Positions 1 through 7,293 of a stretch of DNA of 64,000 nucleotides are shown here, piece by piece. A model generated the notes under the pieces. The model made no database searches. It saw only the letters and a program-made list of their open reading frames with translations, and was not told the origin of the DNA. Each line of letters begins with the position of its first letter. The stretch's first letter is position 1. The translations under genes were made by a program, and so were the position numbers. The DNA comes from Lentibacillus persicus (GTDB lineage: Bacteria > Bacillota > Bacilli > Bacillales > Amphibacillaceae): positions 1-64,000 of the forward strand of contig NZ_FOMR01000004.1 in the NCBI RefSeq assembly GCF_900112705.1. Direction: 5' to 3'.

Positions 1-186
1 GTCTGAGGCCCAATTAATCAGCCGTTCAAAGCCACTTATATTGTTTTCAAAGACCAAGCGTTTCCCTAAATCAATGCCGCGGTCATCCTGTGCTCTCGCG
101 ACGTGTTTTTTCTTCGCGATATCAATACCTACGATTAATGTTTCCTCTGTGATTTGCCTTATTTTTTCATTTCGATTATAATTCAT
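1..186 (-). CDS. IS110-family transposase, N-terminal part (cut by window edge)
   Basis: The first 62 codons of a transposase read leftward out of the window. The protein opens with ATG at 186 after an AAGGAGGACTC ribosome site (188-198). It carries the motif GIDIAKKKH near residue 20, where the first Asp of the RuvC-like DEDD active site lies in IS110 enzymes. DEDD recombinases of this family move the element without inverted repeats, guided by a structured RNA encoded in the element end. The rest of the gene, including the serine-containing C-terminal domain, is outside the window, so intactness cannot be judged. Family assignment is by motif and reading, not by a search. Confidence 0.85.
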   Translation of the reverse strand, partial: MNYNRNEKIRQITEETLIVGIDIAKKKHVARAQDDRGIDLGKRLVFENNISGFERLINWASD

Positions 187-300
187 TGGTGAGTCCTCCT
201 TGGTTTTTATTTAATTAGGGGTCGATGCGCATCGACACCCCGTACTATACCAAGGGGACTCTTTTTGTATCAAACCTCAAATACCCTCAAATTTTTTCAA
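187..300 (-). mobile_element. IS110 left non-coding end with promoter and palindrome
   Basis: Upstream of the transposase start, reading leftward, there is a promoter-like TTGATA (268-273), an 18-base spacer and TATAGT (244-249). The predicted transcript start falls at a perfect 16-base palindrome, GTCGATGCGCATCGAC (221-236). In the IS110 group the non-coding left end upstream of the transposase encodes the bridge RNA that chooses target and donor DNA. The position here fits, but the outer border of the element is not recognisable, so the right limit given is arbitrary. Confidence 0.5.
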
Positions 301-448
301 TACAGGAATGCTCCTTTTATGCTTAGTTTGGCTGATCAGCAGTGAATTTACTCTGCTTTTATCGTTATTCTTCTAGTTTTGTCGAGAGGGAAGGGACCTC
401 ATTGTTTATCTAGAATATATAAACTAATAAATAAAGCGGGGTGTGTCC

Positions 449-727
449 ATGCCAAAAAAAACCAATTTACAGCAGAAACAGAAGCGAGTAAAAACGGTTG
501 ATTTCGCAAACAAGTTAGCCGAATTAAGCAACCAGCTTCGATTAATGGAGCAAAAAATGACGATGAGTATTGACAGGAATATTCAAGCGGAATATGAGAA
601 TCATCGACACGAGCTGAACCACTCAACCTATTCAGTCAACAAGGCGCATTTAAAATTTCAAACCGAACAAAAAAAGCTTGTTCCCAGCCGATTTACATTT
701 AATAAACATAAAAAAAGACTATCGTAA
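449..727 (+). CDS. small charged coiled-coil-like protein, unknown
   Basis: A 92-residue, lysine- and glutamine-rich protein with no signal peptide or membrane segment. The middle is heptad-like (KLAELSNQLRLMEQKM), so a coiled coil is likely. ATG at 449 is preferred over the in-frame GTG at 443 because a GGGG stretch ends at 441, a usual distance ahead of 449. It lies between the IS110 end and a YppE-like gene, in the position where B. subtilis carries small ypp genes. I do not recognise the family. It could be a spore-former-specific small protein, but nothing in the sequence shows its job. Confidence 0.55.
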   Translation: MPKKTNLQQKQKRVKTVDFANKLAELSNQLRLMEQKMTMSIDRNIQAEYENHRHELNHSTYSVNKAHLKFQTEQKKLVPSRFTFNKHKKRLS

Positions 728-814
728 CAGATGCTTTTTGTTACGTGCGATGATAAAATATACTTGGTAAATAAATTAAACGGTGATTAGATTAGTTGGA
801 AAGCAGGATGTAAT

Positions 815-1171
815 ATGGAGTTGGAACAACAAACTGTACAGCTCATGGAAGAACTTGAGCGACTCAAGAATATATTTGAGGAAAATAATCCGCCAGAGAG
901 CAAAAAAGATAAAGAATTTTTTGAAATGGTAAAAAAGGAAACAGCCCCTATTTATGAACTGCTGGCCAAATGGGAGGAAAATACGCTCAAAGTTGTTAAA
1001 GAGCGGAAGGTGAATGTTCACCCACAGCAAGTCACGTCAACTCGGGAAAATATGGAACTTCTATTGTTAAACAGTTATTATGTAGATGTGAAACGCAGAA
1101 GATATATGGAATTGAACCATTCAATACATTTTATACTTCATCAGCTTCTGACTGAGCTGCAAACTGGATAG
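815..1171 (+). CDS. yppE: YppE-like protein (DUF1798)
   Basis: A 118-residue, mostly helical, acidic protein. It has a long amphipathic N-terminal helix (TVQLMEELERLKNIFEEN) and an aromatic C-terminal part (NSYYVDVKRRRYMELNHSIHF) typical of the DUF1798 / YppE family, whose members form a small four-helix bundle of unknown function. Length agrees with B. subtilis YppE (about 120 residues). The neighbourhood also agrees, since gpsB, rnpB and ypsC follow as in B. subtilis. It appears cytoplasmic: no membrane segment or signal peptide is visible. Identification rests on sequence character plus synteny. Confidence 0.7.
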   Translation: MELEQQTVQLMEELERLKNIFEENNPPESKKDKEFFEMVKKETAPIYELLAKWEENTLKVVKERKVNVHPQQVTSTRENMELLLLNSYYVDVKRRRYMELNHSIHFILHQLLTELQTG

Positions 1172-1238
1172 GGAGCTTTACAAATACAACGCTTTCAACT
1201 ATAATTATCTTCCATTCATGTGTGAAGGGGGAAGAGGT

Positions 1239-1643
1239 ATGAGCAACCAAAAATTACTTGAAAAAGCACACGAAATAAAGCATAAAGCATATGTCCCGTA
1301 TTCGAAGTTCCCTGTTGGGGCTGCACTGCTTACGCATTCCGGCAAGGTTTACACAGGGTGCAATATTGAAAATGCTGCTTATCCAGTCAGTTGCTGTGCA
1401 GAAAGGGTTGCTATTTTCAAAGCAATCTCTGAAGGTCATTTTGATTTTGCTGAGATGGCAGTGGTTGCTGATACAAAAAGACCCGTTCCACCATGTGGAT
1501 CGTGCAGACAAGTTATGAGTGAGTTTTTTAATAAGGACATGAGGATTAATCTGGCAAATGGTCAAAGTGATACTAAAACAGTTACGATGGAAGACTTACT
1601 GCCATTTTCCTTCCAATCTGATGACATGCATGAGCGGGGCTGA
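1239..1643 (+). CDS. cdd: cytidine deaminase
   Basis: Converts cytidine and deoxycytidine to uridine and deoxyuridine in pyrimidine salvage. The 134-residue protein shows the zinc-site motifs of the small homotetrameric type: CCAERVA in mid-protein, with the zinc Cys and catalytic Glu, then PCGSCRQ with the other two zinc cysteines. The substrate-loop motif GCNIENAAYPV is also present. Start at ATG 1239 is chosen over ATG 1218 because GAAGGGG (1224-1230) sits 8 bases upstream. A terminator overlaps the stop codon. The place, between yppE and gpsB, differs from B. subtilis, where cdd lies between dgkA and era, so this may be a second copy or a moved gene. Confidence 0.9.
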   Translation: MSNQKLLEKAHEIKHKAYVPYSKFPVGAALLTHSGKVYTGCNIENAAYPVSCCAERVAIFKAISEGHFDFAEMAVVADTKRPVPPCGSCRQVMSEFFNKDMRINLANGQSDTKTVTMEDLLPFSFQSDDMHERG

Positions 1644-1661
1644 CAAGACAGCCTCTTTTTT
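1638..1661 (+). terminator. intrinsic terminator after cdd
   Basis: Stem GGCTG (1638-1642) and CAGCC (1649-1653) with a six-base loop, followed by TCTTTTTT. The stem begins inside the last codons of cdd, so the gene is probably monocistronic. Confidence 0.75.
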
Positions 1662-1810
1662 ATGAGGTTATGAATTAATAACACAATACATACGAATCAT
1701 GTTATACTGTTAGAGATTACGGTAATATCACTGTACATACGATAAGCATCAGCAGTAAGTTTTAATCGGTTCTGACCAGATTATATTTGAAAAATCCGAG
1801 GTGACTTAAG

Positions 1811-2113
1811 ATGAATGCAAACCGCATCCAACTTACAGGGAAAGACATACTTGAGAAAGAATTTAAAACAGGCATGCGCGGCTACAATCAAGAAGAAGTT
1901 GATGAATTTCTTGATACGATCATCCAGGATTATGAAGCATTTCAGCAGGAAATTGAAAAACTGCGACAGGAAAATGAACGTATCAGAAAACAATCCGATC
2001 AGACCAGAAGCAGGGCGACTTCAAACAATCATCAAGTCAATTATGATATTTTGAAGCGCGTTTCCAATCTGGAAAAAGCTGTGTTCGGCAAAAAATATGA
2101 TGATGAGGAATAA
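1811..2113 (+). CDS. gpsB: cell division protein GpsB
   Basis: GpsB is a DivIVA-like adaptor that shuttles penicillin-binding proteins between side wall and septum. The 100-residue protein has the DivIVA N-terminal lipid-binding fold signature ([19 protein letters not shown], then EEVDEFLD), a coiled coil (residues about 35-60: [14 protein letters not shown]) and the short C-terminal helical domain ([18 protein letters not shown]) that trimerises. Length matches B. subtilis GpsB. A GAGGTG ribosome site ends 8 bases before ATG 1811. The gene sits directly before rnpB, as in B. subtilis. Confidence 0.95.
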   Translation: MNANRIQLTGKDILEKEFKTGMRGYNQEEVDEFLDTIIQDYEAFQQEIEKLRQENERIRKQSDQTRSRATSNNHQVNYDILKRVSNLEKAVFGKKYDDEE

Positions 2114-2148
2114 TGGGATATTTTTACAGTGAACACAAAGCTAATATA

Positions 2149-2157
2149 TGATATAAT
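2149..2157 (+). promoter_or_regulatory. extended -10 promoter of rnpB
   Basis: TGATATAAT (2149-2157) is an extended -10 element without a clear -35 hexamer. It lies about 14-20 bases before the 5' end of RNase P RNA deduced from the P1 helix, the expected spacing for its own promoter. Confidence 0.6.
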
Positions 2158-2170
2158 TCTATTAGAAAAT

Positions 2171-2575
2171 AATTGAATGCTTGCGTAATCGCTGTATATA
2201 AACACATATACAGAGGAAAGTCCATGCTCACACAGACTGCGATGTCTGTAGTGTTCGTGCTTGACGAAATCATAAGTCAAGGTAGCTTACAAAGCTAACG
2301 GCAGCAGAGACCCCTAAATCATACGACATGGGGCAGTATGCTTGAAAGTGCCACAGTGACGCAGTCGGGCTGGAAACAGTCCGAATGGAACGCGGTAAAC
2401 CCCACGAGTGAGCAACCCAAATATTGGTAGGGGCATCCTTGATTAGGGAAATGAACTGAAAAAGGGACAAGCATCATGTAAATGCTTGTAGATAGATGAT
2501 TGCGACCGGCGTACAAGGCTGACCACCGTATAAGTACGACGGAACAGAACATGGCTTATCAAGTATTCAATGGTC
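2171..2575 (+). ncRNA. rnpB: RNase P RNA, type B
   Basis: Catalytic RNA of ribonuclease P, which matures tRNA 5' ends. It shows the universally conserved blocks GAGGAAAGTCCATGCTC, AGTGCCACAGTGACG, GGAACGCGGTAAACCCC and TAGATAGATGATTGC in the order of the B. subtilis molecule. The ends are set by helix P1: TTGAATGCTTG (2173-2183) pairs with CAAGTATTCAA (2560-2570). The length of about 400 nt is normal for the Bacillus type. Exact ends are uncertain by a few bases. It lies between gpsB and ypsC as in B. subtilis. Confidence 0.97.
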
Positions 2576-2594
2576 TTTAACCTAACCAGTCCAA

Positions 2595-2626
2595 AACCTT
2601 TCTGAGATAATCAGAAAGGTTTTTTA
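2595..2626 (+). terminator. terminator of rnpB
   Basis: An 11-bp stem, AACCTTTCTGA (2595-2605) with TCAGAAAGGTT (2611-2621), and a five-base loop. The second arm runs into a T stretch. It lies about 20 bases after the P1 helix closes. Confidence 0.9.
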
Positions 2627-2738
2627 ATTACATATGCGTCTGTGATAAACTAATACTGACTTTAAACGAAGGTAAGATCTCTTTTGGTTCTATCATGAAA
2701 AGAAAAAATAAAATTGATACGGGAAAGGAATTTAACAC

Positions 2739-3869
2739 ATGTCTCAGAATATAACGTTAATCGCAACAACTGCGATGGGCTTGGAATCAGTCGTCGCAAC
2801 TGAAGTGAAACAGCTTGGTTATGAAGTCACAGTAGAAAATGGGAAAATCATCTTTGAGGCGCCTGTCTCAGCTATTCCACGCTGCAACCTATGGCTGCGA
2901 AGTGCTGACCGTGTCAAATTGCAGGTGGGACGGTTTAAAGCTGACACGTTTGATGATTTGTTTGAAGCGACAAAAGCACTGCCATGGGAAAATTTTATTA
3001 CAGAAGAAGGTAAATTCCCTGTTACTGGAAAATCTGTAAAATCCACACTGCATAGCGTACCCGATTGTCAGGCAATCGTTAAAAAAGCAATAGCTGAAAA
3101 GTTAAAACTAAAGCATGGCGTTGCCGGAAATTTACCTGAGACAGGTTCTTTATATAAAGTTGAGGTGGCCATTCACAAGGATGAAGCAACGTTGAGTATC
3201 GACACATCGGGGTCGGGATTACACAAACGAGGTTATCGAAACGGCCAAGGCGATGCACCCTTAAAGGAAACGTTGGCTGCTGCGCTGGTCATGCTTACAA
3301 ACTGGAAACCTGACAAGCCGTTTCTCGATCCATTTTGCGGCTCGGGAACAATTCCAATTGAAGCCGCTTTAATTGGGCAGAACATTGCACCGGGTTTTAA
3401 TCGTGAATTTGCCTCTGAAGAGTGGAATTGGATTAAAAACCGTCATTGGGATGAAGCTTTTGAAGAAGTAGAAGATAAAGCTAATTATGACCAAAAATTG
3501 GATATAACGGGATCGGATATTGACCATGGAATGATTGAAATTTCAAAAGAAAATGCAACTGAGGCAGGTCTTGGGGATCTTATCTCATGGAAACAAATGC
3601 AGGCGAGTGACTTAGTGCTAAAAAAACAAAATGGTTACTTAATAGGCAACCCTCCATATGGACAACGTATAGGTGATGAAGCAGAAGCCGCCGAAATATA
3701 CAGTGACATAGGAAAGATTATGAAGAATCACCCGACTTGGAGCGTGTATATCCTCACAGCATATGATCATTTTGAACAAAAATATGGGGAGAAGGCCACC
3801 AAAAAACGAAAACTTTTCAATGGCTTTATTCAGACCAATTATTATCAATACTTCGGCAGAAAAGAATAA
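2739..3869 (+). CDS. ypsC: class I SAM-dependent 23S rRNA guanine-N2 methyltransferase (YpsC / RlmL type)
   Basis: A 376-residue RNA methyltransferase. The N-terminal half (about 1-165) is a ferredoxin-like plus THUMP RNA-binding region (TAMGLESVVATEVKQLGYE at the start). The C-terminal half is a Rossmann fold with SAM motif LDPFCGSGTIPIEAA and catalytic NPPYGQRIG, the motif used by exocyclic-amino guanine methyltransferases. The E. coli relative RlmL modifies G2445 of 23S rRNA; the same target here is inferred. GGGAAAGG precedes ATG 2739. Position right after rnpB matches ypsC of B. subtilis. Confidence 0.9.
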   Translation: MSQNITLIATTAMGLESVVATEVKQLGYEVTVENGKIIFEAPVSAIPRCNLWLRSADRVKLQVGRFKADTFDDLFEATKALPWENFITEEGKFPVTGKSVKSTLHSVPDCQAIVKKAIAEKLKLKHGVAGNLPETGSLYKVEVAIHKDEATLSIDTSGSGLHKRGYRNGQGDAPLKETLAAALVMLTNWKPDKPFLDPFCGSGTIPIEAALIGQNIAPGFNREFASEEWNWIKNRHWDEAFEEVEDKANYDQKLDITGSDIDHGMIEISKENATEAGLGDLISWKQMQASDLVLKKQNGYLIGNPPYGQRIGDEAEAAEIYSDIGKIMKNHPTWSVYILTAYDHFEQKYGEKATKKRKLFNGFIQTNYYQYFGRKE

Positions 3870-4322
3870 AGAACCCGAGATTCTTTTTGTGAATTAAGTT
3901 GCTTATTAACCTGAGCAGTTTTCAGTAAGGTGCTGTGACATCGCTCCGGAAATACACTTGGTGCTCGTCGTGTTGCAAACAAATTCGGTGCAGCCGGCAC
4001 TCCTCGCATAAAACCGCCAAACCAAAAACCAGGGAGATCCCCTGGTTTTTATATTTATTTAAGTTAAACATTCCCCTCATTTTTTCTGTTTTATCGCACC
4101 ATAAATAGAATAAAAACACCAAACCAGCTAATAATAATGAAGCATAAATAACCGCTTCATTTTATAACTTTCACAATCCGCTAAAGATTCTTCAATAACA
4201 CTCAAATCAGTGCATGAAACAATTTTTTAAACCTTTTTGTTAAAAAAGTTTGTGAACAATCGGTAAAAAAAGTGCAATTTTGTGTCTTTTAATAAGCTGC
4301 TGGAAAGAAGGAGGGAGGCCAG
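3870..4322. other. gene-free stretch between ypsC and bcsA
   Basis: No convincing gene in about 450 bases. It holds a weak hairpin right after ypsC (AAGAA...TTCTT, 3867-3890), a fragment of the dispersed hairpin repeat (GCTCCGGAAATACACT, 3943-3958), and a symmetrical hairpin AAAAACCAGGG / CCCTGGTTTTT (4024-4050) that could stop transcription from either side. An A/T-rich stretch carrying the promoter for bcsA follows. Open frames here look like chance. Confidence 0.6.
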
Positions 4323-5411
4323 TTGATCAGTTCGATCGGTTTAGGTATGCCGCCTCATGACATAACCCAGATACAGATCAAGCATTTAGTGAAAGAAATA
4401 TTTAAAAACAGGGGTTCAAAATGGATTGACAGAATCCTGCCTGTATTCGATCACGCCCTAATTGATAAGCGACAATTTGTTGTAGAGGCAGACTGGTTTC
4501 AGAATACGCATACATTCCAGGAAAAGAATGATCTATATCAACAGCTTGCAGTCAAACATTCCTTAGCTGCGATTGACGATTGTTTAACTAATGCGTTTTT
4601 TTTAAAGAATGCCGTTCCATACAAAGCCATTGATATGATTATATTTACTTCAAGTACTGGCATAGCCGCTCCTTCCTTAGAAACATTTATTATGAGCGAA
4701 CGTCCTTTTAAGGAAAATGTCGCGCGAATGCCACTATGGGGACTAGGTTGTGCAGGCGGGGCTGCAGGTCTGTCACGGGCGTTTGATTGGGTGAAAGCAC
4801 ACCCTGATAAAAATGTGCTCTTGGTATGCTGTGAACTGTGCAGTCTGACATTTCAAAAGGAAGATTTACAAAAAAGCAATCTAGTTGGCACAGCTTTATT
4901 CGGAGATGGGATTGGCGCGGCTTTAGTAATGGGAGATCGGTCGAAATATTTAATGTACAGCAAACATACAAAACCAAAGATTACGTATACAGATTCCGCC
5001 ACAATGAAAAACAGTCAACGTGTCATGGGCTGGGATATTACAAACAGGGGACTTGAAGTAATCTTTTCCAAAAGTATACCAGCGCTAGTCGGATCTTTTT
5101 GGAAGAAACATATTGATCAATTTTTTCAAACGATTAATACCGATCAAACAGCGATTCATTCGTTTATATCACATCCGGGAGGTAAAAAAGTCTTGGAGGC
5201 AATGGAAGATGCCGTACAAGCTCCACGGGATAAATTGAGATATTCTTACGAAGTTCTGCGCAATCATGGCAATATGTCTTCAGCAACAGTTTTATATGTA
5301 TTAAGGCAATGGATGCTCGCTGGGGTACATGAAAAACAATTAAGCATTTTGTCGGCTTTAGGACCTGGATTCAGTTCGGAATTGCTGTTATTGGAGTGGG
5401 TTGAATCATGA
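4323..5411 (+). CDS. bcsA: type III polyketide synthase (BcsA / BpsA)
   Basis: A chalcone-synthase-like enzyme that extends long-chain acyl-CoA starters with malonyl-CoA and cyclises them to alkylpyrones. The 362-residue protein contains the catalytic triad: Cys143 (GLGCAGG), His284 (ISHPGG) and Asn317 (NHGNMSS). Start is TTG 4323, supported by an AAGGAGGGAGG ribosome site (4308-4318); no ATG lies near. Its last four bases overlap the next gene (ATGA), so translation is coupled. In B. subtilis the pair bcsA-ypbQ (bpsA-bpsB) makes tri- and tetraketide pyrones and then methylates them; the same job is inferred here. In B. subtilis dynA lies beside this pair, while here it is about 30 kb away. 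Confidence 0.9.
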   Translation: MISSIGLGMPPHDITQIQIKHLVKEIFKNRGSKWIDRILPVFDHALIDKRQFVVEADWFQNTHTFQEKNDLYQQLAVKHSLAAIDDCLTNAFFLKNAVPYKAIDMIIFTSSTGIAAPSLETFIMSERPFKENVARMPLWGLGCAGGAAGLSRAFDWVKAHPDKNVLLVCCELCSLTFQKEDLQKSNLVGTALFGDGIGAALVMGDRSKYLMYSKHTKPKITYTDSATMKNSQRVMGWDITNRGLEVIFSKSIPALVGSFWKKHIDQFFQTINTDQTAIHSFISHPGGKKVLEAMEDAVQAPRDKLRYSYEVLRNHGNMSSATVLYVLRQWMLAGVHEKQLSILSALGPGFSSELLLLEWVES

Positions 5412-5917
5412 CAATATGGATGTGGTTATTTATAATGGCAGTCATAATACAGCGTCTTGTTGAATTATTGATCGCCAAAAATAATGAAATATGGATGAAA
5501 AGCAGGGGAGGAATTGAAAAGGGAAAACACCATTATAAGTGGTTCATCATGCTTCATATCTGCTTTTTTATATCAATTATTATCGAGACATCCGTAAATA
5601 ATAGCAATTTCACCGAAGTCAATTATTTACTGTTGTTTATCTTTATAGCTGCTCAAGCAATCCGTTTCTGGTCCATTCAGTCACTAGGCCGATTCTGGAA
5701 TACGAAAGTAATTGTTTTGCCAGGTGTTATACATATAAAAAAAGGACCATACAAATATGTAAAACACCCCAATTACATTGTAGCAGGGATTGAATTATTG
5801 GTTATACCACTCTTTGTTGGCGCTGTATATACGGCAATGGTGTTTCCGCTTTTTCATCTTCTCTTACTCATGATCAGAATCCCTTCGGAGGAAAAAGCAT
5901 TAACACGTACGACATAA
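5408..5917 (+). CDS. ypbQ: isoprenylcysteine carboxyl methyltransferase-like O-methyltransferase (YpbQ / BpsB)
   Basis: A 169-residue integral membrane methyltransferase of the ICMT family. Hydrophobic spans occur near residues 1-16, 43-60, 75-95 and 135-155. The C-terminal SAM-binding signature GPYKYVKHPNYIVAGIE (about residues 115-131) is followed by RIPSEEKAL. The B. subtilis homologue BpsB methylates the alkylpyrones produced by the neighbouring type III polyketide synthase to methyl ethers. Overlap with bcsA by four bases strongly suggests the same pathway here. A hairpin begins at its stop codon. Confidence 0.85.
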   Translation: MTIWMWLFIMAVIIQRLVELLIAKNNEIWMKSRGGIEKGKHHYKWFIMLHICFFISIIIETSVNNSNFTEVNYLLLFIFIAAQAIRFWSIQSLGRFWNTKVIVLPGVIHIKKGPYKYVKHPNYIVAGIELLVIPLFVGAVYTAMVFPLFHLLLLMIRIPSEEKALTRTT

Positions 5918-5947
5918 TTAAAGGATAGTCCAGGCTATCCTTTAATT
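5916..5947. terminator. bidirectional terminator between ypbQ and the queuosine transporter
   Basis: A 13-bp perfect stem, AATTAAAGGATAG (5916-5928) and CTATCCTTTAATT (5935-5947). Both convergent genes have their stop codons within it: TAA at 5915-5917 on the plus strand and TAG at 5935-5937 on the minus strand. Confidence 0.8.
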
Positions 5948-6612
5948 TTCATATTTTTTGCCATGTACATAAATGGGGTATCAATAATGGCAACGACAAA
6001 TTTAATAATATACGTTGTCATGAAAATCTCCAGCCAGATCGAAAAGGGATATTCCCCAAAAAAAGCTATACCGCAAAATACAGCAGAATCCAAAAGCTGA
6101 CTGATGGCTGTACTGCCATTATTGCGAAGCCATAAATAGTTATCGGAAGGAAAGACTTTACGTAATTTATTATAAATCCATACGTCAAAATATTGACTCA
6201 CAATATAGGCCGCTAAGCTTCCAAGGGCTACTTTTGGAATCACTTCAAAAAGGGTTGAAAGGGCGCCGTGAGCAATATCATCTGGCCCCGGTTCAAACTG
6301 GAGTGTAATTTGCATTAAAATAATCATCACAACCAGCGTTGAAAAACCCAACCATACAGCTTTTTTAGCATCTTCTTTACCATATTTTTCATTAATTATA
6401 TCAGTGGCCAGAAAAGCTGTCCCATAAAGGATATTTCCTAAAGTGGCTGTCAGTCCAAATAATTCAACCGTTTTTAAGACTTGGATATTGGCTATCACTG
6501 TAGCCATCCCAATCCAAACGAACAAGCCCACACGCCCAAATAATCGGTAAAAAATCAGGAGCAGCGTAAAGTTAACGAGTGCAAACAAAAGCCAGATTAC
6601 CTCGTTAGGCAT
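5935..6612 (-). CDS. ypdP: queuosine precursor transporter (YhhQ / YpdP family)
   Basis: A 225-residue membrane protein with six or so hydrophobic spans, of the YhhQ / DUF165 family that imports the queuosine precursors preQ0 or preQ1. The family motif TDIINEKYGKEDAKKAVWLGF lies in the first half, split here as TDIINEKYG and KAVWLGF, and the C-terminal end carries TPFMYMAK. ATG 6612 is chosen because AAGGAGG (6621-6627) is just upstream; a longer frame back to 6720 would run through the riboswitch and promoter. Control by a preQ1-I element directly upstream supports the substrate assignment. Confidence 0.88.
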   Translation of the reverse strand: MPNEVIWLLFALVNFTLLLIFYRLFGRVGLFVWIGMATVIANIQVLKTVELFGLTATLGNILYGTAFLATDIINEKYGKEDAKKAVWLGFSTLVVMIILMQITLQFEPGPDDIAHGALSTLFEVIPKVALGSLAAYIVSQYFDVWIYNKLRKVFPSDNYLWLRNNGSTAISQLLDSAVFCGIAFFGEYPFSIWLEIFMTTYIIKFVVAIIDTPFMYMAKNMKIKG

Positions 6613-6620
6613 AATAAATT

Positions 6621-6660
6621 CCTCCTTAGTTTTGATAACGCGGGAGTTTGCGAACCGCGG
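6621..6660 (-). promoter_or_regulatory. preQ1-I riboswitch
   Basis: Read on the minus strand, P1 is CGCGG (6659-6655) paired with CCGCG (6643-6639). It encloses the loop UUCGCAAACUC and is followed by an A-rich tail AAAACUAAGGAGG (6633-6621) that contains the ribosome site. Order and bases (GGUUC, then ACUCCC, then the AAAACUA tail that docks into the loop) match the preQ1 class I aptamer. Ligand binding should hide AAGGAGG and switch off translation of the transporter. The gene it controls is a queuosine precursor transporter, which fits. Confidence 0.88.
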
Positions 6661-6670
6661 ATAACACCTA

Positions 6671-6699
6671 ATTATACGCTGATACCTACCGAAAGGCAA
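6671..6699 (-). promoter_or_regulatory. promoter of the preQ1-controlled transporter
   Basis: Minus-strand TTGCCT (6699-6694), a 17-base spacer and perfect TATAAT (6676-6671). The predicted start at about 6664 lies just before the riboswitch, so the transcript begins with the aptamer. Confidence 0.75.
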
Positions 6700-6702
6700 A
6701 TC

Positions 6703-6734
6703 AAAAAAAGCAGCAATCAATTATGATTGCCGCT
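6703..6734 (-). terminator. terminator of the cold-shock gene
   Basis: Minus-strand stem AGCGGCAATCA / TGATTGCTGCT (6734-6710) followed by seven T residues (6709-6703). It separates the cold-shock transcript from the transporter promoter immediately downstream. Confidence 0.8.
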
Positions 6735-6757
6735 TTATATATAGGGGTTTAAACCAA

Positions 6758-6958
6758 TTATTGTTTTACAACGTTTGCAGCTTGTGGACCGCGTTCGCCT
6801 TCCACAATGTCAAATGTTACGTTTTGTCCTTCTTCAAGTGTTTTAAATCCTTCTTCTTGGATAGCGGAATAATGAACGAAAACGTCATTTCCTTCTTCCA
6901 CCTGAATGAAACCATAGCCTTTTTCCGCATTAAACCATTTTACTACGCCGTTTTCCAT
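6758..6958 (-). CDS. cspB: cold-shock protein, CspA/CspB family
   Basis: A 66-residue single OB-fold nucleic-acid chaperone. RNP1 (KGYGFIQ, residues 14-20) and RNP2 (VFVHYSA, about 26-32) are intact, and the usual ending PQAANVVK is present. These proteins melt RNA structure at low temperature and act as antiterminators. The gene has its own promoter and a leader of about 158 nt, as is usual for cold-induced csp genes. Which paralogue (CspB, CspC or CspD) it matches cannot be settled from this window. Confidence 0.93.
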   Translation of the reverse strand: MENGVVKWFNAEKGYGFIQVEEGNDVFVHYSAIQEEGFKTLEEGQNVTFDIVEGERGPQAANVVKQ

Positions 6959-7293
6959 TGTAAATAATCCTCCTAAAAACTTTCACGTAAAACGTGTTAA
7001 TACAAAGCAGATAAACAGAATAAAAAAACAGCTTCCTGAAGAAGTGCTGGATCACTTTTGCATCCACTTCCATAGAAGCCGCTTGTCATTAATGATTCCA
7101 TACATCTTCTTTGCTTATGTCTAATATAGCCTATTTTAAGTCTGCAGTCAAGAAAATGCTTCGATCTAAATTATTTTTATAAATAAGTTCTGAAAAAATA
7201 TGAAAGTCCTTAAAGAAGGGGCTGAGTGATGTATGAAAAATAAAATAAATACGATACACTGACATTAAATAATTGGAATGGGAGATGTGTGAA
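6959..7293. other. cold-shock 5' leader and fhs upstream region
   Basis: No gene in about 335 bases. On the minus strand 6959-7116 is the long leader of the cold-shock gene, with a hairpin-rich middle (for example GGAAGC near 7077 against GCTTCC near 7031). From 7141 to 7293 on the plus strand lies the upstream region of fhs, ending in TGGGAG before the start. No riboswitch motif was recognised in front of fhs. Confidence 0.55.
7123..7151 (-). promoter_or_regulatory. promoter of the cold-shock gene
   Basis: Minus-strand TTGACT (7151-7146), a 17-base spacer and TATATT (7128-7123). Predicted start near 7116 gives a leader of roughly 158 nt before ATG 6958. Confidence 0.7.

Noticed and set aside
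3922-4122. A 66-codon open frame on the minus strand after ypsC
   Set aside because: It runs through the repeat fragment and the symmetric terminator hairpin, has no ribosome site, and its protein looks random.
4235-4270. Rex-like operator before bcsA (TTTGTGAACAATC)
   Set aside because: Only one half resembles TTGTGAA-N4-TTCACAA; the other half is missing.
6613-6720. N-terminal extension of the queuosine transporter to 6720
   Set aside because: It would translate the promoter and riboswitch; ATG 6612 has the ribosome site and the family start.
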